From: Archangium gephyra
Lineage (GTDB): Bacteria > Myxococcota > Myxococcia > Myxococcales > Myxococcaceae
Assembly (NCBI RefSeq): GCF_001027285.1
Contig: NZ_CP011509.1
Location: forward strand, 7,092,501-7,156,500
Length of the DNA: 64,000 bases
Direction: 5' to 3'
How positions within the stretch are numbered: position 1 is the stretch's first letter; every line of letters starts with the position of its first letter. The notes beneath the pieces were generated by a model that worked only from the letters and a program-made list of their open reading frames with translations, did no database searches and was not told the origin of the DNA. A program made the translations under genes and the position numbers. This document shows, one piece after another, positions 34,464 to 43,024 of this stretch.

Positions 34464-36493
34464 GCCGCCCGGATCTCCTCGCCCTCACCCCGCAGGCCAT
34501 CGCGAGTGTGTCCAACCTGGGCCTGGTGAAGCGCGCCCAGAAGGAGCTCGAGCAGGGCAAGGGTCCCCGGCTGGAAGAGCTGGCCGATGGCACGGTGGTG
34601 GGCACCTTCGAGGATGGCAACACGGCCCGGCTGCTCCCGGGCAAGAGCCTGAAGGACAGCCCCTGCTCGTGCAACTCCACCACCGTGTGCCGGCACCGCG
34701 TGGCCGTGGCCCTCGCCTACCCGGCGTTCATCAGCGCATCGGGCCCGGCGTCAGCCCCGGAGAAAGCCGGTGAGTCCGCGCCGGAGCCGCCCTGGTCCCC
34801 GGGCTCGGTGGAGGACAAGGCCCTGGAGGAGCTGATCCCCCGCCGCTCGTTGGAGCGGGCCTGGTCGCTCCGCGAGCGCGGCTACCTCGCGCAGGTGCGC
34901 CGGGGGACGTTCGTGGGCGAGGACCTTCCCACCGTGTCGCTCGCCACGTGCACGGTGCGCTTCCTCGTGCCCCGGAACCTGGGCTACGCGCGCTGCGACT
35001 GCTCGGTGGGCACGGGCTGCGAGCACCTGCCGCTCGCCATCTGGGCCTTCCGCGCCGCCGACGAGAAGGACCCCACGAGCCGCGAGCTCTCCGTCGAGGT
35101 GGCGCGCGGGCAGGTCACCTCGCACGAGGGCGGGCCCGCCATGGACGCCGCGAGCGATCTGGCCAGCTTCCTCCTGTTGGAGGGGGCCCAGCACGCCAGC
35201 ACCGGCCTCGCGGGGCGCTTCGCGGTGGCGCGCTCGAGCCTCGCGGACGTGAAGATGGCCTGGCCGCTCGCGGCGCTCGAGGAGCTGGAGGAGCTGCTCG
35301 GGGCCTACGTGGGCCGCGGGGCCCGCTACACCCCGGCGAAGCTCTCGGCCACCCTGGCGGAGCTCTTCGCCCGGCTGCGCGCCGCCCGCACCTCGGGCGC
35401 CGTCCCACCCCGCGCGGTGCTGGGCATGGACGAGGCTCCCGAGACGAAGCTCGACTACGTCCGGCTGGTGTCGCTCGGGGCGCGGCTGTTCGCCGACGGC
35501 AGGGAGCGCCGCGCGGAGCTGGTGCTCGCGGATCCGGCCAGCGCGAGCCTCCTCGTGGTGCGCCGGGCCTTCACCTACGCGGAGGATCAGACGCCCGAGG
35601 ACGGCGCCGAGCTCGGACGCCGCCAGGGTGCCCCCGGTGCGACCCTCGAGGCGCTCGCGCGGGGACAGGTGGTGACCTCGGGGGCCACGCGCCTGCCGGA
35701 TCGCCTCGTGGTGATCTCCACGCGCGGGCTGCAGCGCACCTCGGTGACGCCGCAGTCCGGGGACTGGAGCCTGTTGCCGGCGCCGCTGCGGGTGAAGGAC
35801 GTCTCCGCGCTGGAGGCCTCCCTGCGGGCCCGGCCCCCACGCTTCCTGCGGCCACGGCAGCTCGCCGAGAACGTGCACGCCTTCGAGGTCTCCCGGGTGG
35901 TGGACGTGTCCTATTCACCGGGTGCCCAGCTGGTGCGCGCGGAGCTGGAGGACGCGAGCGGGCACGGCTTCCTCGTGGAGCTGGCCCACCGCCGGGTGGC
36001 CCCCGGAGCACTGGACGCGCTCGCCGAGGGCCTGGGCGGGAAACGCGGGGCGCTGCGCTACCTCTCGGGGGAGGTGCGGAGGACCGCCCGGGGGCTCGTC
36101 GTCGAGCCGCTGGCGCTCTCCTGCGAGGGCTCGGGGGTGGTGGTGCTGGACATGCAACCCGCCACCGCGACGGGGCCGCTGCGCACCGCCGGGGACAAGC
36201 CGCCCCTGGAGCCCCTCCCGGCGGCCCTGGCCGAGCTGGAAGGCTACCTGGCGGATGCGGTGCACCAGGGCCTGCGCCACGTCGTCCCGGCCTGGGGGGC
36301 CCGGCTCTCCACGGTGGCCGCGCGCGTCCGCGAGCTCGGGATGAAGCGTCTGGCGGAGGAGGTGGGAGCGCTCGCCACGAAGCTGGACGCGGCCCGTGCC
36401 TCGGGCCTGCCCGGGGACGAAGCGGCGCTCGCGGCCGCCTGGGCCGATGCCGCCCTCCGCGTCACCGTGGGCCTCGAGCAGCTCGGGCCGTAG
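34460..36493 (+). CDS. SWIM zinc-finger protein (YehQ-like)
   Basis: This encodes 677 residues from the ATG at 34460, overlapping the VWA stop as ATGA. Two SWIM-type CxCxnCxH fingers are visible: CSCNSTTVCRHRVAVALAY with ligands 69, 71, 77 and 79, and CDCSVGTGCEHLPLAIW at about 180-190. SWIM fingers bind nucleic acid or protein. The remaining ~480 residues are a long alpha/beta region with no recognised domain. As last gene of the MoxR-DUF5682-VWA-SWIM operon it may recruit a target. The tandem SWIM arrangement with a short spacer is clear from the sequence. Confidence 0.87.
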   Translation: MSRPDLLALTPQAIASVSNLGLVKRAQKELEQGKGPRLEELADGTVVGTFEDGNTARLLPGKSLKDSPCSCNSTTVCRHRVAVALAYPAFISASGPASAPEKAGESAPEPPWSPGSVEDKALEELIPRRSLERAWSLRERGYLAQVRRGTFVGEDLPTVSLATCTVRFLVPRNLGYARCDCSVGTGCEHLPLAIWAFRAADEKDPTSRELSVEVARGQVTSHEGGPAMDAASDLASFLLLEGAQHASTGLAGRFAVARSSLADVKMAWPLAALEELEELLGAYVGRGARYTPAKLSATLAELFARLRAARTSGAVPPRAVLGMDEAPETKLDYVRLVSLGARLFADGRERRAELVLADPASASLLVVRRAFTYAEDQTPEDGAELGRRQGAPGATLEALARGQVVTSGATRLPDRLVVISTRGLQRTSVTPQSGDWSLLPAPLRVKDVSALEASLRARPPRFLRPRQLAENVHAFEVSRVVDVSYSPGAQLVRAELEDASGHGFLVELAHRRVAPGALDALAEGLGGKRGALRYLSGEVRRTARGLVVEPLALSCEGSGVVVLDMQPATATGPLRTAGDKPPLEPLPAALAELEGYLADAVHQGLRHVVPAWGARLSTVAARVRELGMKRLAEEVGALATKLDAARASGLPGDEAALAAAWADAALRVTVGLEQLGP

Positions 36494-36547
36494 GCCCCCT
36501 CCCTACTTGTCAGGAATCAAACACTCTGATGAGTATGGAAAGTTTCA

Positions 36548-36572
36548 GTTGCAAACCTCAAATTTAGAGGTA
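36548..36572 (+). promoter_or_regulatory. Upstream copy of a shared 25-bp motif
   Basis: The motif is GTTG-N-AA-N-CCTCAAA, four variable bases, then GAGGTA. The variable bases here are TTTA, making CCTCAAATTTAGAGG a near-palindrome. It lies in an unusually AT-rich stretch (about 36525-36600), 85 bases before the start at 36658. A second copy is at 37187-37211 in front of the padR-like gene, with identical spacing. Confidence 0.55.
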
Positions 36573-36657
36573 CCGTGTATCCCACGAAAGCACCGGCAAA
36601 CCCACACGGGCCGTGCGCGTGGGAACCGTTGGCCTTCGGGAAGACGGAGGTGTTCCG

Positions 36658-37110
36658 ATGAACGACGAGCACAGGCCGGAGTTCACAGACGGGGAGGAGT
36701 GGTTCGCGCTCGAGGATGGACTCACGGGCTCGCGCAGGAACGTGCTGGGTGGCACCTACGTCCCCCTCCGCGCCCGCGCGCCCTCCGCCGCCCCCGTCCG
36801 GAAGCAAGCGGCACCTGCGGCGGCCCTGGCGCGGTTCCCGGAACAGTCGGAGCTGCTGCTGGAAGCCCAGAGGCTCTTCGACTCCCTGGGCGTGCACCTG
36901 CCCCAGCGCATCAGCGCCGAGGAGCTGGGTGATGCGCTGGAGGCCCTCCAGCGGATGGTGAGGGCGGGACAGCCGAAGTGGAGGATCCAGATGAGGATCC
37001 TCTCCACCCTCTTCTGGGTCAGCGCCCACTCCGTGCAGGACGGCGTCCACGCGCTCGTCGGGACGGAGACGGCGGCCACCGGCAACAACGGCGGCCAGGG
37101 TCACGAGTAG
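36658..37110 (+). CDS. Hypothetical protein, possibly co-regulated with the PadR gene
   Basis: This encodes 150 residues from the ATG at 36658, which follows GGAGG with good spacing. An N-terminal acidic/aromatic stretch (DGEEWFALEDGLTG) and an Ala/Pro linker precede a helical C-terminal half with SELLLEAQRLFDSLGVHLP, AEELGDALEALQRMV and MRILSTLFWVSAHSV. No signal peptide or membrane helix, and no family recognised. Its upstream region carries one copy of the motif shared with the padR promoter, so it may be a target of that regulator. Confidence 0.6.
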   Translation: MNDEHRPEFTDGEEWFALEDGLTGSRRNVLGGTYVPLRARAPSAAPVRKQAAPAAALARFPEQSELLLEAQRLFDSLGVHLPQRISAEELGDALEALQRMVRAGQPKWRIQMRILSTLFWVSAHSVQDGVHALVGTETAATGNNGGQGHE

Positions 37111-37186
37111 CGCCCGAGGCCCGGGCGGGGCCCCACGGCCCTGCCCATCTTCAACTGGTGACTGGCGGGCAGACCCGTGACGTGAG

Positions 37187-37211
37187 GTTGTAATCCTCAA
37201 AGTCCGAGGTA
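37187..37211 (+). promoter_or_regulatory. Second copy of the shared 25-bp motif, in front of padR
   Basis: GTTGTAAT then CCTCAAA, variable GTCC, then GAGGTA. This matches the copy at 36548-36572 at 20 of 25 positions with no gaps. It ends 13 bases before the PadR start codon, overlapping where a ribosome site or -10 would be, as expected for an autorepressor site. Confidence 0.5.
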
Positions 37212-37224
37212 GCCTCCGCGCCCC

Positions 37225-37539
37225 ATGGACACTCCCCTCTCGACCCGGGCCGCGATCCTGACCGTGCTGATTCAGGACAGGAGCTTCGGGCTGGAGCTCA
37301 TCGAGAAGGTGCACGCGCGGACCGGGGGGAAGATCGTCCTGAACGAGGGCACGGTGTACCCCGCCCTCAAGGCGCTGGAGCGCGAGGGCCTGGTGCGCAG
37401 CTTCGAGGGAGAGCCCCTGGCGGAGCGAGGCGGCCGGCCGAGGCGCTACTACGAGCTGACGGGCGAGGGCCGGCGTGCCGCGCTCGAGCAGAAGCGGGCG
37501 GTGCCCGGAGGAGTGCTGAGGCCCGCGAGAGTCTTCTGA
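37225..37539 (+). CDS. PadR-family transcriptional regulator
   Basis: This encodes 104 residues with the winged-helix motif of PadR: TRAAILTVLIQDRSFGLELIEKV, then VLNEGTVYPALKALEREGLV and RPRRYYELTGEGRRA. Family members usually repress operons involved in stress or drug responses. The C-terminal dimerisation helix is short, so it is subfamily-2-like. The 25-base shared motif sits just upstream (37187-37211). The next gene is a kinase after a 170-base gap. Confidence 0.88.
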   Translation: MDTPLSTRAAILTVLIQDRSFGLELIEKVHARTGGKIVLNEGTVYPALKALEREGLVRSFEGEPLAERGGRPRRYYELTGEGRRAALEQKRAVPGGVLRPARVF

Positions 37540-37707
37540 GAGTCCCCACGGCGCGCGGTGTTCTGCGGTATAGGGGGCCGAGGCTCACGCCCCCCTTATG
37601 CGTCGACTCCTCTCCGCAGACACCGTCCCGGAGCGCCTCGCTCTCCTGCTCGCGCCGGGTGCCCGTGCCCTGACGGCCCCCCCGAATGGCCTCCGGGGAG
37701 TGACGGC

Positions 37708-39393
37708 ATGACGGCGGAGCGGAACACGGCGGAGCTGACGGCGCTGCTCGCCGAGCAGAAGCGCGTGGAGCACGCCCTGCGCTCCTCGGAGGCCCGGCTC
37801 GCGGGCATCATCTCCCTGGCCGCGGACGCCATCATCTCCGTGAACGGCCAGGGACGCATCACCCTCTTCAACTCCGGGGCGGAGCAGATCTTCGGCTACA
37901 GCGCCCAGGAGATCCTCGGCCAGCCGCTGGAGCTGCTCCTCCCCGAGCGCTTCCGGGGCGGCCACCCCGGACACCTCGAGGGCTTTGGACGAGGGCCCGT
38001 GGTCTCCCGGAGGATGGCCGAGCGCCAGCCCATCTTCGGCCTGAGGAAGAACGGAGAGGAGTTCCCCGCCGAGGCCGCCATCTCCCACATGGAGGTGGAG
38101 GGCGAGCGGGTGCTGACGGCCATCCTGCGGGACGTCTCCCTGCAGAAGCAGGTGGAGGCGGAGCACCGCTTCCTGGCGCGGGCCGGGGAGACGCTCTCCA
38201 GTTCCCTGGACGCCGAGCGCACCCTGGCCTCGATGGCCCGGCTCACGGTGGAGTCGCTGGCGGACTGGTGCGTGGTGTACGTCTCGGAGGGAGCGCACGT
38301 GCGCCGGCTGGAGGTGGCCCACCAACAGCCCGGACAGCGGGAGCTGGCCACGGCGCTGCGCGAGTTCCGCATCGACATGGGCCAGCCCTTCCTCGCGCGC
38401 GAGGTGCTGGTGCGGCGCGAGCCCCTGCTCCTGCCCGTCGTCACCCCCGAGGCGCTGGAGTCCATGGCCCAGGGCGGCGAGCACCTGTCGCTGCTGCGGC
38501 GGCTCGGGCCGCGCTCGCTCATGGGCGTGCCCCTGCTGAGTGGCGAGCAGCTGTTGGGCGCGCTGGTCTTCATCTCGACCCGTCCCGGGCACAGCTATGG
38601 CCCCGTGGACGTGGAGTTCGCCCTGGGACTGGCACGGCTGGCCAGCCTGGCGATGGAGAACGCCCGGCTCTACCAGGCCGCGCAGCGCGCGGCGAAGGTG
38701 CGCGACGAGGTGCTGGGCATCGTGGCCCATGATCTGCGCAGTCCGCTCAACTCCATCTCCCTGTGGACCCAGGTGGTCGAGCGGCAGATCCAGAAGCTGG
38801 GCTCGGCGGACCTCCAGACCCGGAGCCAGGAGGCCCTGGGCTCCATCGCCTCCGCGTGCCGGCGCATGAGCCGGCTCATCCAGGATCTCCTGGACGTGGC
38901 CCGGCTGGAGGCGGGCCGGCTGTCCCTGAACGTGAGCCCCCAGACCCCCGCCAGCCTGCTCCGGGAAGCCCTCGATTCAGCCGGTCCCGAGGCCACGGGG
39001 TTCCAGCTGCACCTGGAAGCTCCCGAGGAGGCGTCCCCGGTCCTGGCCGATCGGGATCGGCTGCTCCAGGTCTTCTCCAACCTGCTGGGCAATGCGCTGA
39101 AGTTCACGCCGGCGGGAGGGGAGATCCGGGTGGGGGCGCGGATGGAGGGCGAGCAGGTCCTCTTCTATGTGCGCGATACCGGTCCGGGCATTCCCGCCGA
39201 GTCGCTCGCACACATCTTCGATCGCTTCTGGCAGGCGAACCGGACGGACCGCCGCGGGGCGGGCCTCGGGTTGTCCATCGCCAAGGGCATCGTCGAGGCG
39301 CACGGTGGGCGGCTCCAGGTGGAGAGCGAGCCGGGCCGTGGCAGCACCTTCTCCTTCACCGTGCCGACCGTGCCTCGAGCCAAGCCGCGCTGA
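37708..39393 (+). CDS. Histidine kinase with PAS and GAF sensors
   Basis: This encodes 561 residues from the ATG at 37708 behind GGGGAG; the open frame upstream is not supported. A short coiled coil (LLAEQKRVEHALRSSEARL) leads into a PAS domain (about 30-150, VNGQGRITLFNSGAEQIFGY ... ILRDVSLQKQV). A GAF domain (about 165-325) follows, with SLMGVPLLSGEQLLGALVF. HisKA reads VAHDLRSPLNSISL with His341. The ATPase has LGNALKFTP, DTGPGIP and GLGLSIAKGIVEAHGG. No membrane helices and no paired response regulator. It is followed after 6 bases by the DUF2891 gene, so read-through is likely. Confidence 0.9.
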   Translation: MTAERNTAELTALLAEQKRVEHALRSSEARLAGIISLAADAIISVNGQGRITLFNSGAEQIFGYSAQEILGQPLELLLPERFRGGHPGHLEGFGRGPVVSRRMAERQPIFGLRKNGEEFPAEAAISHMEVEGERVLTAILRDVSLQKQVEAEHRFLARAGETLSSSLDAERTLASMARLTVESLADWCVVYVSEGAHVRRLEVAHQQPGQRELATALREFRIDMGQPFLAREVLVRREPLLLPVVTPEALESMAQGGEHLSLLRRLGPRSLMGVPLLSGEQLLGALVFISTRPGHSYGPVDVEFALGLARLASLAMENARLYQAAQRAAKVRDEVLGIVAHDLRSPLNSISLWTQVVERQIQKLGSADLQTRSQEALGSIASACRRMSRLIQDLLDVARLEAGRLSLNVSPQTPASLLREALDSAGPEATGFQLHLEAPEEASPVLADRDRLLQVFSNLLGNALKFTPAGGEIRVGARMEGEQVLFYVRDTGPGIPAESLAHIFDRFWQANRTDRRGAGLGLSIAKGIVEAHGGRLQVESEPGRGSTFSFTVPTVPRAKPR

Positions 39394-39399
39394 AACGCC

Positions 39400-40491
39400 A
39401 TGACCTCCCCTCTCCTGCTGACGATCCTCGTGACCACGCTCACCTCCCATACGCCCCCGTCCCCGGAGTTCGGCGCCGAGGCCGCGACACGCTTCGCGGA
39501 GCTGGCGCTCGCCTGCGTCCACCGGGAGTACCCGAACAAGATCGCGCATGTGCTGGCCGGTGACGCGGATGTGCGCCCGCCTCGCGAGCTCACCCCGGCC
39601 TTCTACGGCTGCTACGACTGGCACTCGGCCGTCCACGGGCACTGGCTGCTGGTGCGGCTGGCGAGGACCTTCCCGGAGGCGCCCTTCGCCGCGCGGGCCC
39701 GGGAGGAGGTGGCGAAGAGTCTGACGCCCGCGAACATCGAGGCGGAGGTGCGCTACCTGAGCGCCCCGGGCCGGGTGTCCTTCGAGCGGCCCTATGGGCT
39801 GGCGTGGCTGCTCCAGCTCGCGGCGGAGCTGCGGGAGTGGGACGATCCCCAGGCGCGCGAGTGGTCGGCCACGCTGAAGCCGCTGGAGGCGCGCGCGGCC
39901 GATCGGCTCCGGGAGTGGCTGCCCAAGCTCTCGCGGCCCATCCGCGAGGGCGAGCATGATCAGACGGCCTTCTCCTTCGGGCTCATCCTCGACTGGGCGC
40001 GGCAGGCGGAGGATCGCGCGATGGAGCAACTGCTGACGTCGCGGGTGGAGACCTTCTATGGGAAGGACGTCCGGTGCCCGCTCGCGTACGAGCCCTCGGG
40101 GCAGGACTTCCTCTCGCCGTGCCTGGGAGAGGCGGACCTGATGCGGCGGATCCTCCCCCCGGCGCGCTTCGCCACCTGGCTGCGAGCCTTCCTGCCGGAG
40201 ATTCCCACGGATGGCTCCAGCGCGTGGCTCGCCCCGGCGGTGGTGACGGACCCGAGCGATCCGAAGCTGGCGCACCTGGATGGGCTGAACCTGAGCCGGG
40301 CGTGGATGCTGGAGGGAATCGTGTCCGGACTGCCGCCCGCGGACAAACGGCTCCGGGCGCTGCGGGCCACGGCGAAGCAGCACCGCGAGGCGGGGCTCCG
40401 GGCGGTGACCGGAGCCCACTACGAGGGAGGACACTGGCTGGGCAGCTTCGCCGTGTACCTCGTCACGGGCAGGGGCCTGCGCAAGCCGTGA
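39400..40491 (+). CDS. DUF2891 family protein, probably exported
   Basis: This encodes 363 residues with an N-terminal hydrophobic segment (LLLTILVTTLTSH) that may be a short signal. Signature segments of DUF2891 are present: VHREYPNKIAHV, YGCYDWHSAVHGHWLLVRL, RPYGLAWLLQL, HDQTAFSFGLILDWARQ and QDFLSPCLGEADLM. These resemble alpha/alpha toroid glycan-processing or hydrolase folds, though activity is undetermined. It follows the PAS-GAF kinase gene by only 6 bases and is convergent with the M24 peptidase gene. Confidence 0.8.
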   Translation: MTSPLLLTILVTTLTSHTPPSPEFGAEAATRFAELALACVHREYPNKIAHVLAGDADVRPPRELTPAFYGCYDWHSAVHGHWLLVRLARTFPEAPFAARAREEVAKSLTPANIEAEVRYLSAPGRVSFERPYGLAWLLQLAAELREWDDPQAREWSATLKPLEARAADRLREWLPKLSRPIREGEHDQTAFSFGLILDWARQAEDRAMEQLLTSRVETFYGKDVRCPLAYEPSGQDFLSPCLGEADLMRRILPPARFATWLRAFLPEIPTDGSSAWLAPAVVTDPSDPKLAHLDGLNLSRAWMLEGIVSGLPPADKRLRALRATAKQHREAGLRAVTGAHYEGGHWLGSFAVYLVTGRGLRKP

Positions 40492-40498
40492 CGGCGGC

Positions 40499-41836
40499 TC
40501 ACCCCCCGCTGCCGGGCTGGCGGGGCTGCTCCGCTGGCGAGGGGATGAGGATGAGCGCCTCCTGCGGCGGGATGAGGTACTCCGCGCCCTTCTCCGTCAC
40601 CACGGCCATCTCCTCGACGGAGAGCGTCTTCGTCTCGCCGGGGGTCGCGAGCTTCCAGGCGAAGAAGCCATCGAAGCCGAACACCTGACCGGGGCGGAGG
40701 GGCCGGAGCGCCCAGCCCTCGGGGGGCTTGCCCTTCTGCGCGCCCGAGAGCGCCGGGCCCACGTCGTGCGCCCAGTAGCCCACGGGATGGCCCGTGCCCC
40801 ACATCACCGGCTCCGAGCCCGCCTCGCGCATCCAGTCGCGCTGGGCCTTGTCCACGTCATAGCCGCGCACCCCGGGCTTCATCGCCGCGAGCGCCACGCG
40901 GCTGCCCTTCTTCGACTTCTCCCACTTCTCCAGCGCCTCGGCGGGAGGCTGCGTCTCGCCCGGGGCGAGCACGTAGGCGAAGCGCTGGATGTCGGTGCCC
41001 CACACGCCCTCCACCTTGATGCCGAAGTCCATCTGGATGAAGTCACCCGGCTGGATGACCCGGTCCGTCGCGTGCGAGTGGCCCCGGTCCGGACCGGAGT
41101 TCACATTGGGGTTCTGGTCGGGTTGCCAGCCGTCCTCCACGCCCAGCTCGGCCATGCGCTTCTTGAGGAAGCGGGCCACGTCCGAGTCACGCGTCTTGCC
41201 AGGGACGACGGTGCGATAGGCCTCCTCCTGGAGCGAGGACGTCAGCGCCGCGGCGCGCCGCATGATCTCCACCTCCTCGGGGAGCTTCACGGACAGCCAC
41301 TCGAAGACGAGCTCCTCGGAGGAGACGATGCGGCGGCGCAGCGCGGGAGAGAGCGCCGCCTCGAGCCGCTGACGCTGGGTGGCCGACAGCCCATCCGCCA
41401 CGGTGAGGTGGCTCGAGGAGTTCACCGCGAGGCGCTGGGGCTTCGCCTCGGCGAGCGCCGTGGCCACCCGGGCGAACAGGTCCGTACCGCGCTCCAGGGA
41501 GACCACCTCATCGAAGGGGCCCACGTCCTGGAGGGCCCTGGCCTCACCCGCCGGAGAGAGCGCGAGAGAGCGCAGTCCGCCCTTCTGCTTCAGGAAGAGG
41601 AAGGCCGCCTGGGCGCCGGTGTTCTCACAGCCCACGTGCATGGCCAGGGGATCGTTGTCGTTCTCGCGGCAGATCACGACCCAGGCATCCACCTGTGCCA
41701 GCTCCATGGCGCGCGGGAGCAGTTGCTGGATGCGGGCCTTGCGGATGCGGGGCCAGGAACTCTGGGCGTGGGAGTCGGCGGCGCTGGCGGGCAGGGCCGT
41801 GAGGAGCAGCAGGGCGGAGATCAGGGCACGACGCAT
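40499..41836 (-). CDS. Exported M24-family (Xaa-Pro aminopeptidase-like) metallopeptidase
   Basis: This encodes 445 residues from the ATG at 41834-41836. The signal peptide is MRRALISALLLLTALPASA. The N-terminal creatinase-like domain spans about 30-200. The pita-bread domain follows, with VSGPDRGHSHA-type region, QMDFGIKVEGVWGTDIQRFA giving the first Asp ligands, and the later MWGTGHPVGYWAHDVGP giving His. EEMAVVTEKG supplies one Glu. M24 enzymes bind two metal ions and cleave X-Pro bonds; secretion implies peptide scavenging. The upstream frame start lacks support. Confidence 0.8.
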   Translation of the reverse strand: MRRALISALLLLTALPASAADSHAQSSWPRIRKARIQQLLPRAMELAQVDAWVVICRENDNDPLAMHVGCENTGAQAAFLFLKQKGGLRSLALSPAGEARALQDVGPFDEVVSLERGTDLFARVATALAEAKPQRLAVNSSSHLTVADGLSATQRQRLEAALSPALRRRIVSSEELVFEWLSVKLPEEVEIMRRAAALTSSLQEEAYRTVVPGKTRDSDVARFLKKRMAELGVEDGWQPDQNPNVNSGPDRGHSHATDRVIQPGDFIQMDFGIKVEGVWGTDIQRFAYVLAPGETQPPAEALEKWEKSKKGSRVALAAMKPGVRGYDVDKAQRDWMREAGSEPVMWGTGHPVGYWAHDVGPALSGAQKGKPPEGWALRPLRPGQVFGFDGFFAWKLATPGETKTLSVEEMAVVTEKGAEYLIPPQEALILIPSPAEQPRQPGSGG

Positions 41837-41876
41837 CGAGGTGGAGCCTCCGGGCGGAAAACGGCGGCCACCATAC

Positions 41877-42227
41877 TCACACGTCCTGTTGGACCGCGAC
41901 CAACCGGATGGCCTTTTCCGGGCACGCGACGACGCACAGGCCACACGCCTGGCACTGGTCCGCCTGTGGCGTGTAGGCGGTCTTCCGCCCGTGCACGATG
42001 CTCTTGAGCTTCCCGAGCACGGAGAGCCCCGCGAAGTCGGAATCCTCCATGCGGCGGACCTCGAAGACGCCGTAGGGGCAGACCTCCACGCAATCGCGCT
42101 TGCCCTCGCACTTGCTTCGGTCCACCACGGGGACGAAGCGCCCGGCCTCGGCCCGGCACTGCTCGCCAGGACGATCCGGGTGCGCGGCCGCGCGCCGGGC
42201 CTTCTCTCGATTCAGGGACTCAGGCAT
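41877..42227 (-). CDS. Ferredoxin with two iron-sulphur cluster sites, one lacking its second cysteine
   Basis: This encodes 116 residues from the ATG at 42225-42227, preceded by GGAGGGAAG. Cluster site 2 is complete (CQACGLCVVACP, Cys92, 95, 98 and 102). Site 1 reads CEGKRDCVEVCP, with Cys40, 46 and 50, but Lys43 where the second cysteine normally stands. Sites missing that cysteine commonly hold a [3Fe-4S] cluster, so this may be a 7Fe ferredoxin. An intervening 40-residue loop is longer than in classical 2[4Fe-4S] proteins. It is 40 bases upstream of the peptidase gene on the same strand. Confidence 0.85.
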   Translation of the reverse strand: MPESLNREKARRAAAHPDRPGEQCRAEAGRFVPVVDRSKCEGKRDCVEVCPYGVFEVRRMEDSDFAGLSVLGKLKSIVHGRKTAYTPQADQCQACGLCVVACPEKAIRLVAVQQDV

Positions 42228-42300
42228 CAGGCTTCCCTCCTTACGAGTCCATGGTGCCACAACCCCGCCGGCTCTGGGTGTCCCGATGACACCCAGGTCC

Positions 42301-42332
42301 TTGCATGCGCCAGCTTCGTGTGTATATTACAC
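42301..42332 (+). promoter_or_regulatory. Sigma-70-type promoter with overlapping palindrome
   Basis: TTGCAT (42301-42306) and TATATT (42323-42328) are separated by 16 bases, a good housekeeping promoter in an otherwise GC-rich region. The -10 lies inside the perfect palindrome GTGTA-TAT-TACAC (42320-42332), a plausible operator. The oxygenase start codon is at 42357, downstream of a G-rich ribosome site. Confidence 0.65.
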
Positions 42333-42356
42333 CAAGTTCGCTTCAGGGGGATCACC

Positions 42357-42923
42357 ATGGGCGCAGCGACACAGGTGGACTCGAAACAGCCGTTCATCCG
42401 GACCCTGTCCGCCGTGCTCTCCGAGGCGGAGTGCGAGGCGATACGCCAGCGCATCGAGTCCCTGGGGCCAGCCCCCGCGCCCATCACCACCCCGTTTGGC
42501 TTCGTGATGCGCCCGGACATCCGCAACAACGATCGGGTGATGTTCGACGACGTGGCCCTGGCCGCGGAGCTCTTCGAGCGCGTGAGCTCCTGCATCCCAC
42601 AGGTGCTGGGCGGTTGGCGGGCGGTGGGAACCAACGAGCGGTTCCGCTGCTACCGCTACCAGCCGGGGCAGTACTTCGCGCCCCACAAGGACGGGGCCTT
42701 CGTCCGCTCGGCGGACGAGCGGAGCCTGCTCACCCTGCTCGTCTACCTCAATGGGGAGTGCGAGGGCGGAGAGACGCGCTTTCCCACGCTGGGCCAGGAG
42801 GTTGTCCCGGCCCGGGGCATGGGCCTGCTGTTCGAGCACCGGGTGCTGCACGAGGGCGCGGAGGTACGCGGTGGCGTCAAATACGTGCTGCGCACGGACG
42901 TGATGTACCGCTTCGAGGGGTGA
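42357..42923 (+). CDS. 2-oxoglutarate/Fe(II) dioxygenase, prolyl-4-hydroxylase-like
   Basis: This encodes 188 residues from the ATG at 42357; a much longer frame upstream crosses the promoter and is rejected. The jelly-roll metal triad is visible as HxD (His110, Asp112 in FAPHKDG) and His165 in VLHEGAEV. Lys175 or Arg179 would bind the 2-oxoglutarate carboxylate. ERSLLTLLVYLN and GGETRFP are P4Hc-domain signatures. It hydroxylates a protein or small molecule using 2-oxoglutarate; the substrate is not evident. The gene has its own promoter. Confidence 0.88.
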   Translation: MGAATQVDSKQPFIRTLSAVLSEAECEAIRQRIESLGPAPAPITTPFGFVMRPDIRNNDRVMFDDVALAAELFERVSSCIPQVLGGWRAVGTNERFRCYRYQPGQYFAPHKDGAFVRSADERSLLTLLVYLNGECEGGETRFPTLGQEVVPARGMGLLFEHRVLHEGAEVRGGVKYVLRTDVMYRFEG

Positions 42924-43024
42924 GTCGCGGAAGGTTGGCGGGCGAGCAGAGGGGCGCCCGGAGGGCATGCGGCCCTTCAACATCTCCTGGGGACCGGGCT
43001 GGCAGGTGCTAATGTGCGCGGCCG

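Noticed and set aside
41379-42356. Upstream extension of the dioxygenase frame
   Set aside because: It crosses the peptidase and ferredoxin genes and the promoter at 42301-42328.
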